Notes: a model not told the origin generated them from the letters alone. A stretch of 64,000 bases of DNA from CATQHL01 sp965204655 (GCA_965204655.1 OZ241998.1:434001-498000); one strand, 5' to 3'; shown: positions 24,184 through 33,404, numbered from the stretch's first letter. A program made the numbers and translations.

Positions 24184-26528
24184 GCGCTCACCTGCTCTCT
24201 GCTCCCCTGTCGGAACTCTGCGCCGAGGCCGCTCTGCGCCGGAGAGACACTCGCGTCACCTACTCCCCCAAGGTCTTCATTCCCCTCACCAAGCTCTGCC
24301 GCGACCGCTGCGGTTACTGTACTTTTGCTCAGCCTCCGGCTCGCCTGGAGAGCCCGTATTTGAGTCTTGAGGAAGTGCTGGAAATCGCAGCGAAGGGCGC
24401 TGAAGCGGGCTGCAGAGAGGCGCTCTTTACGCTGGGCGAGCGCCCCGAACTGCGCTACAGGACGGCCGCCGACTGGCTTGACGCCCGCGGTTACGATTCC
24501 ACGCTGGAGTACCTCGCTGAGGCTGCCTCGCTCGTGCTGGCGGAGACCGGGCTGCTCCCCCACAGCAATGCAGGCGCACTTTCGGGGGAGGAGATGGACG
24601 CCCTTCGTCACGTCGCTCCGTCGCAGGGGATGATGCTGGAGAGCCTGAATCCCGACCTGGAGTGCCACAGAGGCTCACCCGACAAGACCCCAGAACGGCG
24701 TCTCGCAACCCTCTGGGAGGCTGGAGAGCTTCAAATTCCCTTCACGACGGGGATCCTTGTGGGGATAGGGGAATCCCCCCAGGATCGCATAGACGCCCTA
24801 GAGGCCATCGCCGAGGCGCATCGCGCCCACGGCCACGTTCAGGAGGTGATCGTCCAGAACTTCCTGCCCAAAGCCGCCACGGCCATGCATTCGGCGCCGC
24901 CCTGCGCTGTGTCGGAGCACCTGCGGGCTATCGCTGCCGCGCGCCTCCTCCTGCCCGACGACGTAGCCGTCCAGGCGCCCCCGAACCTGAGCGAGGACAT
25001 TTCCGAATTGCTGCGGGCGGGTGTGGAAGATTTCGGAGGGGTGTCCCCGGTCACGCTGGATCACGTCAACCCGGAACGGCCTTGGCCGGCTCTCCAGCAG
25101 TTGGCCGAGGTGACCCGCCAGGAGGGTTTTTCCTTAGTGCCCCGCCTCACGCTGCACCCCCGCTTCGTTCTGGAGCCGCATCGGTGGCTTCATCCCGACC
25201 TGCACTTTCCGGTCTGCGACCTCTCCGACGCAGAAGGGTTCGCCCGCGAGTCCGACGGCGGCTGGTACGCGGGTCATCCCGCGGAGCCTCCCGTGCTGCT
25301 GAGCGCCGATGCGGCTGCAGCGCCTCCTCCCCGCCGGGAGGCGAGGGCCGCTCGCCCCCCGCTGCGGAGGCGAGGGATGGTGGCAGAGGTGCTGGAAGGA
25401 GTGATGGACGGCTGCGAGGTGGGCGAAGAGGAGATCACGGCGTTGTTCTCCGCACGCGGCGAGGAACTGCAGTGGGTGGCTGAGGTAGCAGACGAGATGC
25501 GCCGCGAGGCGGTGGGAGACGTGGTCACCTGGGTCTCCAACCGAAACATCAACTACACAAACGTCTGCACGTTCAAGTGCCGCTTCTGCGGTTTCTCCAA
25601 GGGGCCGCTGTCTTTGAACTTGCGCGGGGATCCTTACCTTCTCACCCTTGACGACATCGCAGAGCGCACGGCAGAGGCGGCGAGGATGGGCGCCACCGAG
25701 GTATGCCTGCAGGGGGGCATACATCCGAATTTTGATGGCAACTACTACGTGGAGGTGGCCCGCGCCGTCTCCGATGCCGCGGAGGACATCCACATTCATG
25801 GCTTCACCGCCCTGGAGGTGACGGAGGGAGCGCGGCGCCTAGAGGAACCGCTGCGCGACTACCTGCTGCGGCTGATGGACGCTGGTCTGCGTTCGCTGCC
25901 AGGGACGGCGGCGGAGATCCTTGACGACGAGGTGCGCTCGGTTCTCTGCCCGGACAAGATCAGCACTGAGGAGTGGCTGGAGGCGCACCGCACCGCCCAC
26001 GGAGTGGGACTGCGCTCTAACGTCACGATCATGTTCGGAAGCGTGGAGCGGCCGGTGCACTGGGCGCGCCACATTATCCGCACTAGGGATCTGCAGCGGG
26101 AGACCGGCGGCTTCACGGAGTTCGTGCCGCTTCCGTTCGTTCATATGGCTGCCCCCATCTATCTCCGCCGGGGATCCCGTCGCGGCCCTACATTCAGGGA
26201 GGCTCTGCTCATGCATGCGGTGGGGAGGATCGCCTACCACGGTTACATAGACAACGTCCAAGCCTCCTGGGTGAAGCTGGGGTTCGCAGGCGTGCGACAG
26301 GCGCTGAAGTGCGGAGTGAACGACCTCGGCGGGACGCTCATCAACGAGAACATCTCCCGGGCAGCCGGAGCCGATCACGGACAGTCGGCCGCGAGGGAGG
26401 ACTTCCTGGCCCTCACCGAACCTCTAGGGCGCGTACTGGAGCAGCGCACTACTCTCTACGGGCGTCGGGACGCCGCCCTCTCTAGCGCCGGGCTAGCCCC
26501 CTCTCCCCAGGGCGTCAACAGCCCTTAA
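24180..26528 (+). CDS. fbiC: 7,8-didemethyl-8-hydroxy-5-deazariboflavin (FO) synthase, CofG-CofH fusion
   Basis: 782 aa bifunctional radical SAM enzyme. CofG half has C40-x3-C44-x2-C47 (KLCRDRCGYCTFAQ); CofH half has C463-x3-C467-x2-C470 (NVCTFKCRFCGFSKG). The linker (~375-400) is Ala/Pro/Arg-rich. The enzyme joins L-tyrosine to 5-amino-6-ribitylaminouracil to make FO, the chromophore precursor of F420. The fused form is typical of actinobacteria. ATG overlaps the tal stop (ATGA). Ribitylaminouracil comes ultimately from ribulose-5-P, so co-transcription with tkt and tal fits metabolically. The 3' end overlaps a convergent small gene by 36 bp. Confidence 0.97.
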   Translation: MSAHLLSAPLSELCAEAALRRRDTRVTYSPKVFIPLTKLCRDRCGYCTFAQPPARLESPYLSLEEVLEIAAKGAEAGCREALFTLGERPELRYRTAADWLDARGYDSTLEYLAEAASLVLAETGLLPHSNAGALSGEEMDALRHVAPSQGMMLESLNPDLECHRGSPDKTPERRLATLWEAGELQIPFTTGILVGIGESPQDRIDALEAIAEAHRAHGHVQEVIVQNFLPKAATAMHSAPPCAVSEHLRAIAAARLLLPDDVAVQAPPNLSEDISELLRAGVEDFGGVSPVTLDHVNPERPWPALQQLAEVTRQEGFSLVPRLTLHPRFVLEPHRWLHPDLHFPVCDLSDAEGFARESDGGWYAGHPAEPPVLLSADAAAAPPPRREARAARPPLRRRGMVAEVLEGVMDGCEVGEEEITALFSARGEELQWVAEVADEMRREAVGDVVTWVSNRNINYTNVCTFKCRFCGFSKGPLSLNLRGDPYLLTLDDIAERTAEAARMGATEVCLQGGIHPNFDGNYYVEVARAVSDAAEDIHIHGFTALEVTEGARRLEEPLRDYLLRLMDAGLRSLPGTAAEILDDEVRSVLCPDKISTEEWLEAHRTAHGVGLRSNVTIMFGSVERPVHWARHIIRTRDLQRETGGFTEFVPLPFVHMAAPIYLRRGSRRGPTFREALLMHAVGRIAYHGYIDNVQASWVKLGFAGVRQALKCGVNDLGGTLINENISRAAGADHGQSAAREDFLALTEPLGRVLEQRTTLYGRRDAALSSAGLAPSPQGVNSP

Positions 26529-26693
26529 GACGGCTCGGCGCGCTTTAGCCAGCCGTTTTCCGTCGGCCAACGCCTGCGGCTCCTCTCTCTCGGCGGCCTC
26601 TTTGAGCACATCAAAAGCGAGGTCGTCGAGTTCTGAGGCTATGTCCTCAAGGCGGGATATGACCTCTTCGGTGCGTTCGTTTAGGGCGCTCAC
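26493..26693 (-). CDS. Small coiled-coil protein, conserved type, unknown function
   Basis: 66 aa from GTG 26693, which has AAGGAG 7 nt upstream; a longer frame reading upstream is Arg/Pro-rich and has no RBS. The sequence (SALNERTEEVISRLEDI, ELDDLAFDVLKEAAERE, KRLAKARRAVLRAVDALGRG) is one acidic helix followed by a basic helix, a plan I have seen in small conserved actinobacterial proteins. Converges on fbiC with a 36-bp overlap, and is divergent from the ClC gene by 145 bp. Confidence 0.7.
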   Translation of the reverse strand: MSALNERTEEVISRLEDIASELDDLAFDVLKEAAEREEPQALADGKRLAKARRAVLRAVDALGRGG

Positions 26694-26838
26694 CCTGCCT
26701 CTCCTTTCTTGTTTACCTCTCTGCGTTTGAGCGTAGGCCGCTGTTTTTTGGCAGCAGAGAGCATTCTGTCCGGAGCGTTCCGGAAAGCGCTCTGGGAGGT
26801 GACGGATGAAGTCGCTGCTGCTCGGTAATCTTTGAGAA

Positions 26839-28503
26839 ATGCGCTTCCTCTCCTCCTTCCGTCCGCTCGGCCGTCTTCCCAGGGTTTTGGGCGGCGCCGT
26901 AGGAGTGGGCGCGGTGGTGGGTCTTCTTGTCGTGGGTTTCGAACGAATCGTGGAAGTGATGCTAGAGGTGCTCTTCAACAGACCTCTCTGGCAGCAGGCG
27001 CTGGCGCCTGCGCTGGGTCTTTTCGCCGCCTGGTTGCTGCTGCGTTTCCTAGGCGGGAAGGACGCAACGCCCTCAACTTCCGACGAATACGTCAGGGCAT
27101 TTCACGAGCGCTCCCCGCGGATGCCACTTCGCCACTTGCCCGCCAAAATGCTGGCGGGCATTTCCACCATCGGTTTCGGAGGGGCGCTGGGCATGGAGGG
27201 GCCTTCGGTCTACGCCGGGGCTTCTACAGGGCATCACCTTCAGCGCCTCATGGGGAGGTTCTTCCGGCGTGATGAGGCCAAGATGCTGCTCACAGCGGGG
27301 GCGGCTGCAGGCGTGGCGGCCATCTTCCGCACTCCCGCCACGGGAGTGATCTTCGCCTTAGAGGTTCCTTATCGTGACGACGTAACCCGCCGGGCGCTTC
27401 TTCCTTCCCTGGTGGCCTCGGCGGTCAGTTACCTAGTTTTTGTGGTTGTCCTGGGAGCGGCGCCGGTCTTTCCCGAGTTGGGTACGGAATCAGTCAAACT
27501 GGAAACGGGGGACCTTCTGGGGGGCGCTCTCTTGGGTCTGACCGCCGGTCTGGGCGGCAGAGGCTACGCCGCCCTGGTGCGTCGGGCCAAGGGGCTCTCC
27601 GGCACGCCCAGCCCGCTCTTGCGCTTACTGGTCTCCGGGGTGATCCTGGCAGGACTGGTCGTGGCTACGAACGCCATTTTCGCCGAACCGCTGAGCCTGG
27701 GGCCGGGACTGCGGTCGGCTGACTGGCTGCTCGCGGCGGAACGCAGTCTCTGGATGATTGCCGCCCTCTTCGGTTTCCGGATGCTCGCGACGCTGGTGAC
27801 TCTGGGCGCCGGCGGGACGGGAGGGCTGTTTTTCCCCCTGGCCATCCAAGGGTTGCTGATGGGGGCGTTCGTGGGACAAGTCTTAGGGCAGACGGATACG
27901 AGCCTCTACCCCACCCTGGGTCTCTCCGCTTTTCTGGCGGCGGGCTACCGGGCGCCCATCGCAGCGGTCATGTTCGTGGCGGAATCCAGTCGCGGCTCGT
28001 CCTTCGTGGCGCCCGCTCTGATTGCCGCCGCCGTCGCCCAACTCGTGGCGGGCCGCTTTGGTGTCTCCTCTTACCAGGCCAGCGAGAGGATGGGGCACCT
28101 AGAGAAGCGCTTCACGCTCCCGATCACATCGGTTCTGCAGACCGACGTCCTGAGCGTTCCCCCTGACGCAACCATTACGGAGTTCATGGTTGCGCACGTG
28201 CAAGGACGCAGAGAGCGGGAGGTGCCGGTCGTCGCAGGGCAGACGTACCTGGGCATGTGCGGACTGGATCAGATCGGCGAACTTGCGAGAGAGGAGTGGG
28301 ATTCCAAGACCGTGGGAGACATGGCGGCCACTAACCTGCCGGCAGCTCGTCCGTCCTGGACGCTCCGCGACGCCGTGGCGGCCATGGAGACTGCGGACGT
28401 GAAGGTGCTGGCCGTGGTGACCGCCGAGGGGATGTTCGTGGGGACGGTCACAGAGGACGACATCCTAAAACTCGACGAGATCCTCGACGAAACCGACAGT
28501 TAA
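26839..28503 (+). CDS. ClC-family chloride channel/transporter with C-terminal CBS pair
   Basis: 554 aa. Ten or more membrane helices across residues 1-420, with GFGGALGMEGPSV (the gating-glutamate GxEGP motif) and GAGGTGGLFFPL (GxFxP motif). Residues ~430-550 form two CBS domains (TDVLSVPPDATITEFM; PSWTLRDAVAAMETADVKVLAVV). The classic GSGIP motif is not preserved, so channel versus H+/Cl- antiport cannot be decided. Probably sensed through adenine nucleotides at the CBS pair. Only a weak RBS is visible. Confidence 0.9.
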   Translation: MRFLSSFRPLGRLPRVLGGAVGVGAVVGLLVVGFERIVEVMLEVLFNRPLWQQALAPALGLFAAWLLLRFLGGKDATPSTSDEYVRAFHERSPRMPLRHLPAKMLAGISTIGFGGALGMEGPSVYAGASTGHHLQRLMGRFFRRDEAKMLLTAGAAAGVAAIFRTPATGVIFALEVPYRDDVTRRALLPSLVASAVSYLVFVVVLGAAPVFPELGTESVKLETGDLLGGALLGLTAGLGGRGYAALVRRAKGLSGTPSPLLRLLVSGVILAGLVVATNAIFAEPLSLGPGLRSADWLLAAERSLWMIAALFGFRMLATLVTLGAGGTGGLFFPLAIQGLLMGAFVGQVLGQTDTSLYPTLGLSAFLAAGYRAPIAAVMFVAESSRGSSFVAPALIAAAVAQLVAGRFGVSSYQASERMGHLEKRFTLPITSVLQTDVLSVPPDATITEFMVAHVQGRREREVPVVAGQTYLGMCGLDQIGELAREEWDSKTVGDMAATNLPAARPSWTLRDAVAAMETADVKVLAVVTAEGMFVGTVTEDDILKLDEILDETDS

Positions 28504-28512
28504 TTCCTCTTA

Positions 28513-28538
28513 ACTCTCAGGGGTTACTCTCAGGGGTT
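28513..28538. repeat. Perfect tandem 13-bp duplication
   Basis: ACTCTCAGGGGTT occurs twice back to back, just after the ClC stop codon. The stop codon of the minus-strand 52-aa gene (28530-28532) lies inside the second copy. Confidence 0.9.
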
Positions 28539-28688
28539 CATCTGACACCAGGATCGATGGTCCTGGCCAGGCAGGGCGTTGCATTCAGGGCACGGCTCCT
28601 CGTTCTCCTCGAAGAGAGAGTCGAAGTTGTCGCTGGTCTGTTTGAGCGCTCTCGCTTCTTCATAACGGCGGTGTCGGCCTTTTTTCAC
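28530..28688 (-). CDS. 52-aa basic protein with CPEC ... C cluster
   Basis: GTG start with AGGAAGG 8 nt upstream (minus strand). The protein begins MKKGRHRRYEEARALKQ, has an acidic middle (FDSLFEENEE) and ends CPECNALPGQDHRSWCQMNP. The CPEC pair plus His44 and Cys48 could bind one zinc ion. The basic start recalls small conserved actinobacterial proteins of DUF3073-like plan, but the Cys part does not belong to that family as I know it. It sits 188 bp downstream of rnd in the same direction and converges on the ClC gene. Supported by RBS, codon pattern and composition. Confidence 0.6.
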   Translation of the reverse strand: MKKGRHRRYEEARALKQTSDNFDSLFEENEEPCPECNALPGQDHRSWCQMNP

Positions 28689-28876
28689 AGAATGACCCTT
28701 CCTCTTTCGGCGTTGGTAGAAGCTTCGTTGATGTCCAAGTCAGGGGGCTTCACGTCGCTGCACCTGCTTTCAAAACGTCAAACACGAGGATTTTAACGCT
28801 AGCCCGAACCGCTCCGGGGACGGAATGAACTAGCCGCCTATGCGTACAAGATTACACGCGCGGACGCAACTTCAGG

Positions 28877-30076
28877 CTAATCCGCAGCCGCGAAGGAGCC
28901 CTTCCGCCCCTGGGTGCCCGGAACGGGCCGCCCGGAGCGCTCTTCCAGCACGATCTTGCCCGAGGAATCCATCGCCACGGCGGCCTCGCCGCTGCCTATA
29001 CGGAGTATGTGAGCGCCAAAGAGTTCGTATCGCCAGCCGTGGGCGAGGCTGGCGTCGGGGTCGCCGCTGAGAAAGTCCTCGATGTCTTTGCGGCTGGCCG
29101 CTAACGAAGAGTCCAACTTGAGGTCGGCGGCCGCTTGGCCCAGCCAGGCAGCAGCGAGTTTGGCGGCCGGTCCGGGTTGCGGTCCCTTGGGCGGAAGGGA
29201 GACCTCGGGGAGTTCTGTTTTCTCCTCGTAGATTGTCGTGAGAAGGTCGAGAAGTTTCGCGGCGGTGCTGTCCGACATGGACGCAGAATTCACTCCACGG
29301 ACTCCCTTCAGTTCTTTTCTGGTCTTGAGCGGGTTTTGCGCCAAAACTGCCACTCCCAGGTCGGAGAGCACGAACTTCGGCGGGATGTTCAGGTGTTCCG
29401 CCCGCCGCTCCCGCCAGTCGGCTATCACGGCGCTTCTCGCCAGCGCCCTGCCGTGGAGGTCGCGGACTTCTTTGATTTTGCGCCAAGCCTCTGGAGGGGG
29501 AAGCCGCCCCCCCCGATTCAGGCGAATCTGCTCGCACTCCTCCTCCGCCCAACCAAGCCGTCCGCGGGATTGCAGCTCAACTCGCAGAGCTTCCCAAAGA
29601 GGGATGAGATGCCGGACGTCGGCGGCTGCGTAGTCGAGTTGGAGCGGAGTGAGCGGACGCGTCAACCAGTTGGTCATGCGGTTGCCCTTCTGAGGGTTCA
29701 CTTTCAGGAACTTCCAGAGGGTCTTGTTCAAGGAGGGGGAGTTCATTCCGCAGAAGCGGGCGGCTGTCTGGGTGTCGAACAGCCTGCGGGGTATCGCCCC
29801 GGGCGTTCTTGCCAGGATTTCCAGATCTTGGCGGCCTGCGTGCATGAGCGCCGTGGCGGGGCTTTCCAGCAGGGAGCGCAGGGGCTTTAGAGAAGTCTTG
29901 AGGGGGTCGATGAGCAGCAGCCGACCTGGCCACGCCAACTGCAGCAGACCCAGTTTGGGGTGATACGACCTCTCGCGGTGGAACTCCGTGTCTATGGCGT
30001 AGACACTTGCCCCTTCGGCGTCTCGGAGAAACGCCTCGAGCTTGTCCGTGTCTTCTATGTACTCGTAGTCGTTGAT
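28877..30076 (-). CDS. rnd: Ribonuclease D (DEDDy 3'-5' exoribonuclease with HRDC)
   Basis: 399 aa if started at ATC 30076. DTEFHRE (Asp29, Glu31) is exonuclease motif I, HAGRQDLEIL motif II, and LDYAAADVRHLIPLW motif III (Y-x3-D). The C-terminal part (~205-300) matches HRDC-type helical domains. The first ATG/GTG/TTG in frame is TTG at 29938, after motif I, which would remove the catalytic DTE. An in-frame TGA at 30082-30080 bounds the frame, leaving ATC 30076 (GAGG 10 nt upstream) or ATA 30058 as starts. The N-terminus overlaps the DUF3151 stop (30055). Processes tRNA 3' ends. Confidence 0.88.
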   Translation of the reverse strand: MNDYEYIEDTDKLEAFLRDAEGASVYAIDTEFHRERSYHPKLGLLQLAWPGRLLLIDPLKTSLKPLRSLLESPATALMHAGRQDLEILARTPGAIPRRLFDTQTAARFCGMNSPSLNKTLWKFLKVNPQKGNRMTNWLTRPLTPLQLDYAAADVRHLIPLWEALRVELQSRGRLGWAEEECEQIRLNRGGRLPPPEAWRKIKEVRDLHGRALARSAVIADWRERRAEHLNIPPKFVLSDLGVAVLAQNPLKTRKELKGVRGVNSASMSDSTAAKLLDLLTTIYEEKTELPEVSLPPKGPQPGPAAKLAAAWLGQAAADLKLDSSLAASRKDIEDFLSGDPDASLAHGWRYELFGAHILRIGSGEAAVAMDSSGKIVLEERSGRPVPGTQGRKGSFAAAD

Positions 30077-30528
30077 GGGTCAGTTTCCTCAAGCAAGCGG
30101 GGTGAGAAGTCTGGGTCTAGCTGCTTCAGGAACGCCTTGCAGCGTTCGGCTTCGCCCCTCTCGCCCAGTTCCTCCGCCGCTTTCGCTAGACCATAAAGCG
30201 AGCGCAGAAAGCCTCGATTCTCCGGATGCCGCCAGCGCACGTAGCCGGAGCCGCGCCACCCGCTCTGACGAAGCCTGTCTAGGCCGCGGTGGTAGCCCAC
30301 TCTGAAATAGGCATAAGCTTCCACCGGATCTCGTGCGCACTCCCCCAGGCGAGCCCAGCCCTCTAGAAACAGAGGGCGGCGGCCGACCACCCCGGAAAGG
30401 CGGGCGCGCCGCTCGCTGTCGGGCGATTTCAATGCGTCTCTCAACTCTCGGACGGCAAGGGCCTCCTCGGGGTTGAGCACCGTCTCGGGCAAACCGGAAG
30501 AGTTCAAAGACACCGAGGCTTTGTTCAC
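30055..30528 (-). CDS. DUF3151 family protein
   Basis: 157 aa, GTG start overlapping the pyk stop. EAYAYFRVGYHRGLDRLRQ, GWRGSGYVRWRHPENRGFLR and AERCKAFLKQLDPDF match the DUF3151 family, found almost only in actinobacteria. A TPR-like helical fold is likely. Role unknown. Its stop lies 22 bp inside the proposed rnd reading frame, so the two are coupled. Confidence 0.88.
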   Translation of the reverse strand: MNKASVSLNSSGLPETVLNPEEALAVRELRDALKSPDSERRARLSGVVGRRPLFLEGWARLGECARDPVEAYAYFRVGYHRGLDRLRQSGWRGSGYVRWRHPENRGFLRSLYGLAKAAEELGERGEAERCKAFLKQLDPDFSPRLLEETDPSTTTST

Positions 30529-31973
30529 GGTCCGGGATCCTCCGTCGGAACCTTCATAAGGCGCAGCACGTCGGTGGTTCGCCCAGAGGGGCTGATGCCT
30601 GCCAGGACGCCCACCAGATCCCCCGCATGGATGCGACGCTGTTTCATAGCCATATCCACCACTTCCGTGACGCGCTCCTCGTATGCAGCCGTGCTCTCAA
30701 TGAACAGGGGCTCGACCCCCCAACTCAGGGTGAGTTGCCCCACGGTGCGCCGGTTCGTGCTGAACCCCAGAATCGGTACGTCCGGGCGGAATCTCGCCAT
30801 TGAACGCACGGTCAGACCGCTGCCTGAGACACACAGGAGCGCCGCTAGGTCGGACTGGAAGCAGACGCGCGAGGCGGCCATTGTCATGGCGTCGGTTACA
30901 GACATCGGTTCTGTGCCCGGTTCGTCCAGTTTCACGTCGGTGATTCGGCGCGCCCATCCTTTGTTGTCAAACTGCTCGTCGGCGCGCTCGGCGATGCGGG
31001 CCATCGTCTTCACTACTACTTCGGGATGCTCGCCTATCGCCGTCTCTCCGGAAAGCATGACGGCGCTGGTGCCGTCGAAAACGGCGTTGGCCACGTCCGA
31101 GACTTCAGCGCGTGTCGGCACGGGCGAGATCATCATGGAGTTGAGCATCTGGGTGGCGGTTATGGCCGGCAGTCCGACGGCTACGCACTCACCCACGATC
31201 CTCTTCTGCAGGTGAGGCAGTTCCTCAATCGGAAACTCCAGGCCGAGGTCTCCCCTTGCCACCATTACGGCGCCCGCGCAACTGACTATGTCAGAGAGGT
31301 TCTTGACGGCTTCGGTCGTTTCAATCTTCGCCACGAGGAGCGGGCCGTCTGGGGCCGCAGGAAGGTTCAGTTTGCGGAGATCATCGGCCGTACGCACGAA
31401 CGACACTCCCAGGAAGTCCACGCCAGCCTCTACGAAAGCATCGGCTATGCGCAAGTCGTCCGTCGTAGGGGAAGTGAGGCTGAGCCGTTTGGAGGGGATG
31501 TGAAATCCCGGCCTGCCCATCAGATGGCCTCCGTGCAGCACCCGCCCCTTGAAGTGGTCGCTGACGCTCTCGGTGATCTCAATCACGACCTGACCGTCGG
31601 CCAACCCCACACGGTCGCCCTCGTGCAGATCAGAGCACAGAGAGTCGTAGGCGATCTGCAGGCAGTCCGGTGTGCTGAGCGTGTTGCCCGGGCGCATCAG
31701 AATCTCCTGCCCCAACTTCAGGGACATCCCGCCTTTAGGGAAAGGGGCGGTTCGAATCTTGGGGCCGGGCAGGTCTACGAGAACACCGAGCGGTCGCCCG
31801 GCTTCCTTCTCCGCCCGCCGGAGGTTCCCGTGGATCTCCAGGATCTCCTGGATCGTCCCGTGCGCCGGATTCAGGCGGGCGACGTCCATGCCGGCGGCGA
31901 TCAGGGACTTGAGCACGTCGGGGCTGCTCGACGCAGGACCGACGGTGGCGATGATCTTCGTGCGCCGAGCCAC
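30525..31973 (-). CDS. pyk: Pyruvate kinase
   Basis: 482 aa, GTG start. RTKIIATVGPASSSPDVL is the N-terminal signature, VDLPGPKIRTA and KIETTEAVKNL follow (the latter with the active-site Lys), MVARGDLGLE binds Mg, and PAITATQMLNSM and VFDGTSAVMLSGETAIGEHP complete the A domain. The C-terminal domain (~360-482) carries the allosteric site. Converts phosphoenolpyruvate and ADP to pyruvate and ATP, the last step of glycolysis. First gene of pyk-DUF3151-rnd, divergent from the GDPD gene. Confidence 0.96.
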   Translation of the reverse strand: MARRTKIIATVGPASSSPDVLKSLIAAGMDVARLNPAHGTIQEILEIHGNLRRAEKEAGRPLGVLVDLPGPKIRTAPFPKGGMSLKLGQEILMRPGNTLSTPDCLQIAYDSLCSDLHEGDRVGLADGQVVIEITESVSDHFKGRVLHGGHLMGRPGFHIPSKRLSLTSPTTDDLRIADAFVEAGVDFLGVSFVRTADDLRKLNLPAAPDGPLLVAKIETTEAVKNLSDIVSCAGAVMVARGDLGLEFPIEELPHLQKRIVGECVAVGLPAITATQMLNSMMISPVPTRAEVSDVANAVFDGTSAVMLSGETAIGEHPEVVVKTMARIAERADEQFDNKGWARRITDVKLDEPGTEPMSVTDAMTMAASRVCFQSDLAALLCVSGSGLTVRSMARFRPDVPILGFSTNRRTVGQLTLSWGVEPLFIESTAAYEERVTEVVDMAMKQRRIHAGDLVGVLAGISPSGRTTDVLRLMKVPTEDPGP

Positions 31974-32106
31974 GCAGCCATTTTATTTATTGGCCTTCCC
32001 TGAATGCGGAATGTCTTCTCAGGGTGCTGCGCGGGGTGTCCCACCTCGTCTTTCGCGCTTGAAACGGGAGGCGGACGGAAGGTATCGGGTAGCTTTGCGT
32101 GGAGTT

Positions 32107-32877
32107 GTGAAGCGCTGGTATTTCCTAGAACACGAAGGCCCCCTGGCTTTTGCTCACCGCGGCGGGGCGGGAGAGGCGCCCGAGAACACGCTGAAAGCGT
32201 TCGGGCGCGCCGTGGACATGGGATTCCGATATGTGGAGACCGACGCACGTGTCTCCTCTGACGGAGTAGCGATGGTGTTCCACGACGCCGCGCTCGACCG
32301 CGTCACCGACCGCACCGGCAAGGTTTGCGACCTGACCAGCGCACAGTTGAAGTCGGCCCGGGTCTGGGGACGCGAGCCGATTCCCACCCTGGAGGAGGCG
32401 CTCGCCGCTTTCCCCGATACGCGCTTCAACATCGATCCCAAGGAGGATGCCGTAGTGGAGCCCATGGCGGAGGCGATAACTCGAACCTCTTCTGTAAAGA
32501 GAGTCTGCATAGGGGCTTTCGCCGGCAGGCGCCTGGGCCGCCTCAGGGAGTTGCTGGGGTCAGACTTGTGTCACAGCATTGGAATCGCCGGGGTCGGGCG
32601 TCTTCGCCTGGCGTCGCTCGGGGAGAAGACGAGCTTTGCGTTATCCGACGCAGACGAAAGCCCTTGCGTACAGGTGCCGCCCTATGTCGGGAGAAAACCG
32701 CTGGTAGACGAGCGTTTTGTGGAGGCTGCGCATCGACGATCTCAGCAAGTTCACGTTTGGGTGATTGATGAACCCGATGAGATGCACCGCCTGCTGGACA
32801 TCGGCGTGGACGGAATCATGACCGATTTTCCGAGCGTCCTCAAAGAGGTCTACGAGGAACGCGGCATCTGGCGCTGA
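32107..32877 (+). CDS. Glycerophosphodiester phosphodiesterase
   Basis: 256 aa from GTG 32107; ATG at 32011 would add 32 residues of Arg-rich sequence upstream of the conserved start and is less likely. PLAFAHRGGAGEAPENTLKA has both HRG and ENT, YVETDARVSSDGVAMVFHDA has the metal-binding E-x-D and the second catalytic His, and the C-terminal DGIMTDFPSVL closes the TIM barrel. Cytosolic (no signal peptide). Hydrolyses glycerophosphodiesters to glycerol-3-phosphate. All active-site residues are present, unlike the relative at 4228-5082. Confidence 0.9.
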   Translation: MKRWYFLEHEGPLAFAHRGGAGEAPENTLKAFGRAVDMGFRYVETDARVSSDGVAMVFHDAALDRVTDRTGKVCDLTSAQLKSARVWGREPIPTLEEALAAFPDTRFNIDPKEDAVVEPMAEAITRTSSVKRVCIGAFAGRRLGRLRELLGSDLCHSIGIAGVGRLRLASLGEKTSFALSDADESPCVQVPPYVGRKPLVDERFVEAAHRRSQQVHVWVIDEPDEMHRLLDIGVDGIMTDFPSVLKEVYEERGIWR

Positions 32878-33360
32878 ATCAGACGTTCCCGGGGTGCCTT
32901 ACCGGGGCGACTTTAGAGTTGTGAAACCCCAAGGGCGGAAGCCCCAGAGGGGCAGGTTTGCTTATCCAGATTTTTTGCTGTGAAAAATTCTGTGCACGAC
33001 CTTTGAAAAACGGGGATTATGAGCTGAATTTCTTTGGGATTTCTGGCAGATGCAGTAGAAAATCCTGTTGAAATCGATTTTCTAGGGGATTCCAGCAGTT
33101 TTGGTCGCAACTTTCGGGCAAACTACTCGGCAACCAAATCGGTTGCTCTCAACCCGATCCGTCGGGGTCATTTGAGAGTTTGCCTCCTTGACCGGCACCC
33201 GCGGGAAATGCCGGAAATTGAGGCGGCTCTCGGAAGGGCGTCCGAACAGGCGAACGGCTTGCGGGTCTTCCGGAATCAATCCGGAAAGGAGCGCTGGCTT
33301 AAAGCCCGTTGGAGATGTCCGCGACGAGGAACTGGTGAGGCTAGGACATAAAGCCTGCTG

Positions 33361-33401
33361 GTTGCTTCTGAAGGCGCTTAAGAGTGCCGCTAAGAAGCGA
33401 C
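33361..33401. other. Two-level hairpin
   Basis: The outer stem pairs 33361-33369 with 33393-33401 (9 bp, one G-U); the inner stem pairs 33373-33378 with 33383-33388 (6 bp, one G-U) closing a TAAG loop. Confidence 0.6.
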
Positions 33402-33404
33402 AAA

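Noticed and set aside
32905..32955. Stretch resembling the 5' end of tmRNA (GTGAAACCCCAAGG)
   Set aside because: No tag reading frame and no matching 3' T arm within the right distance.
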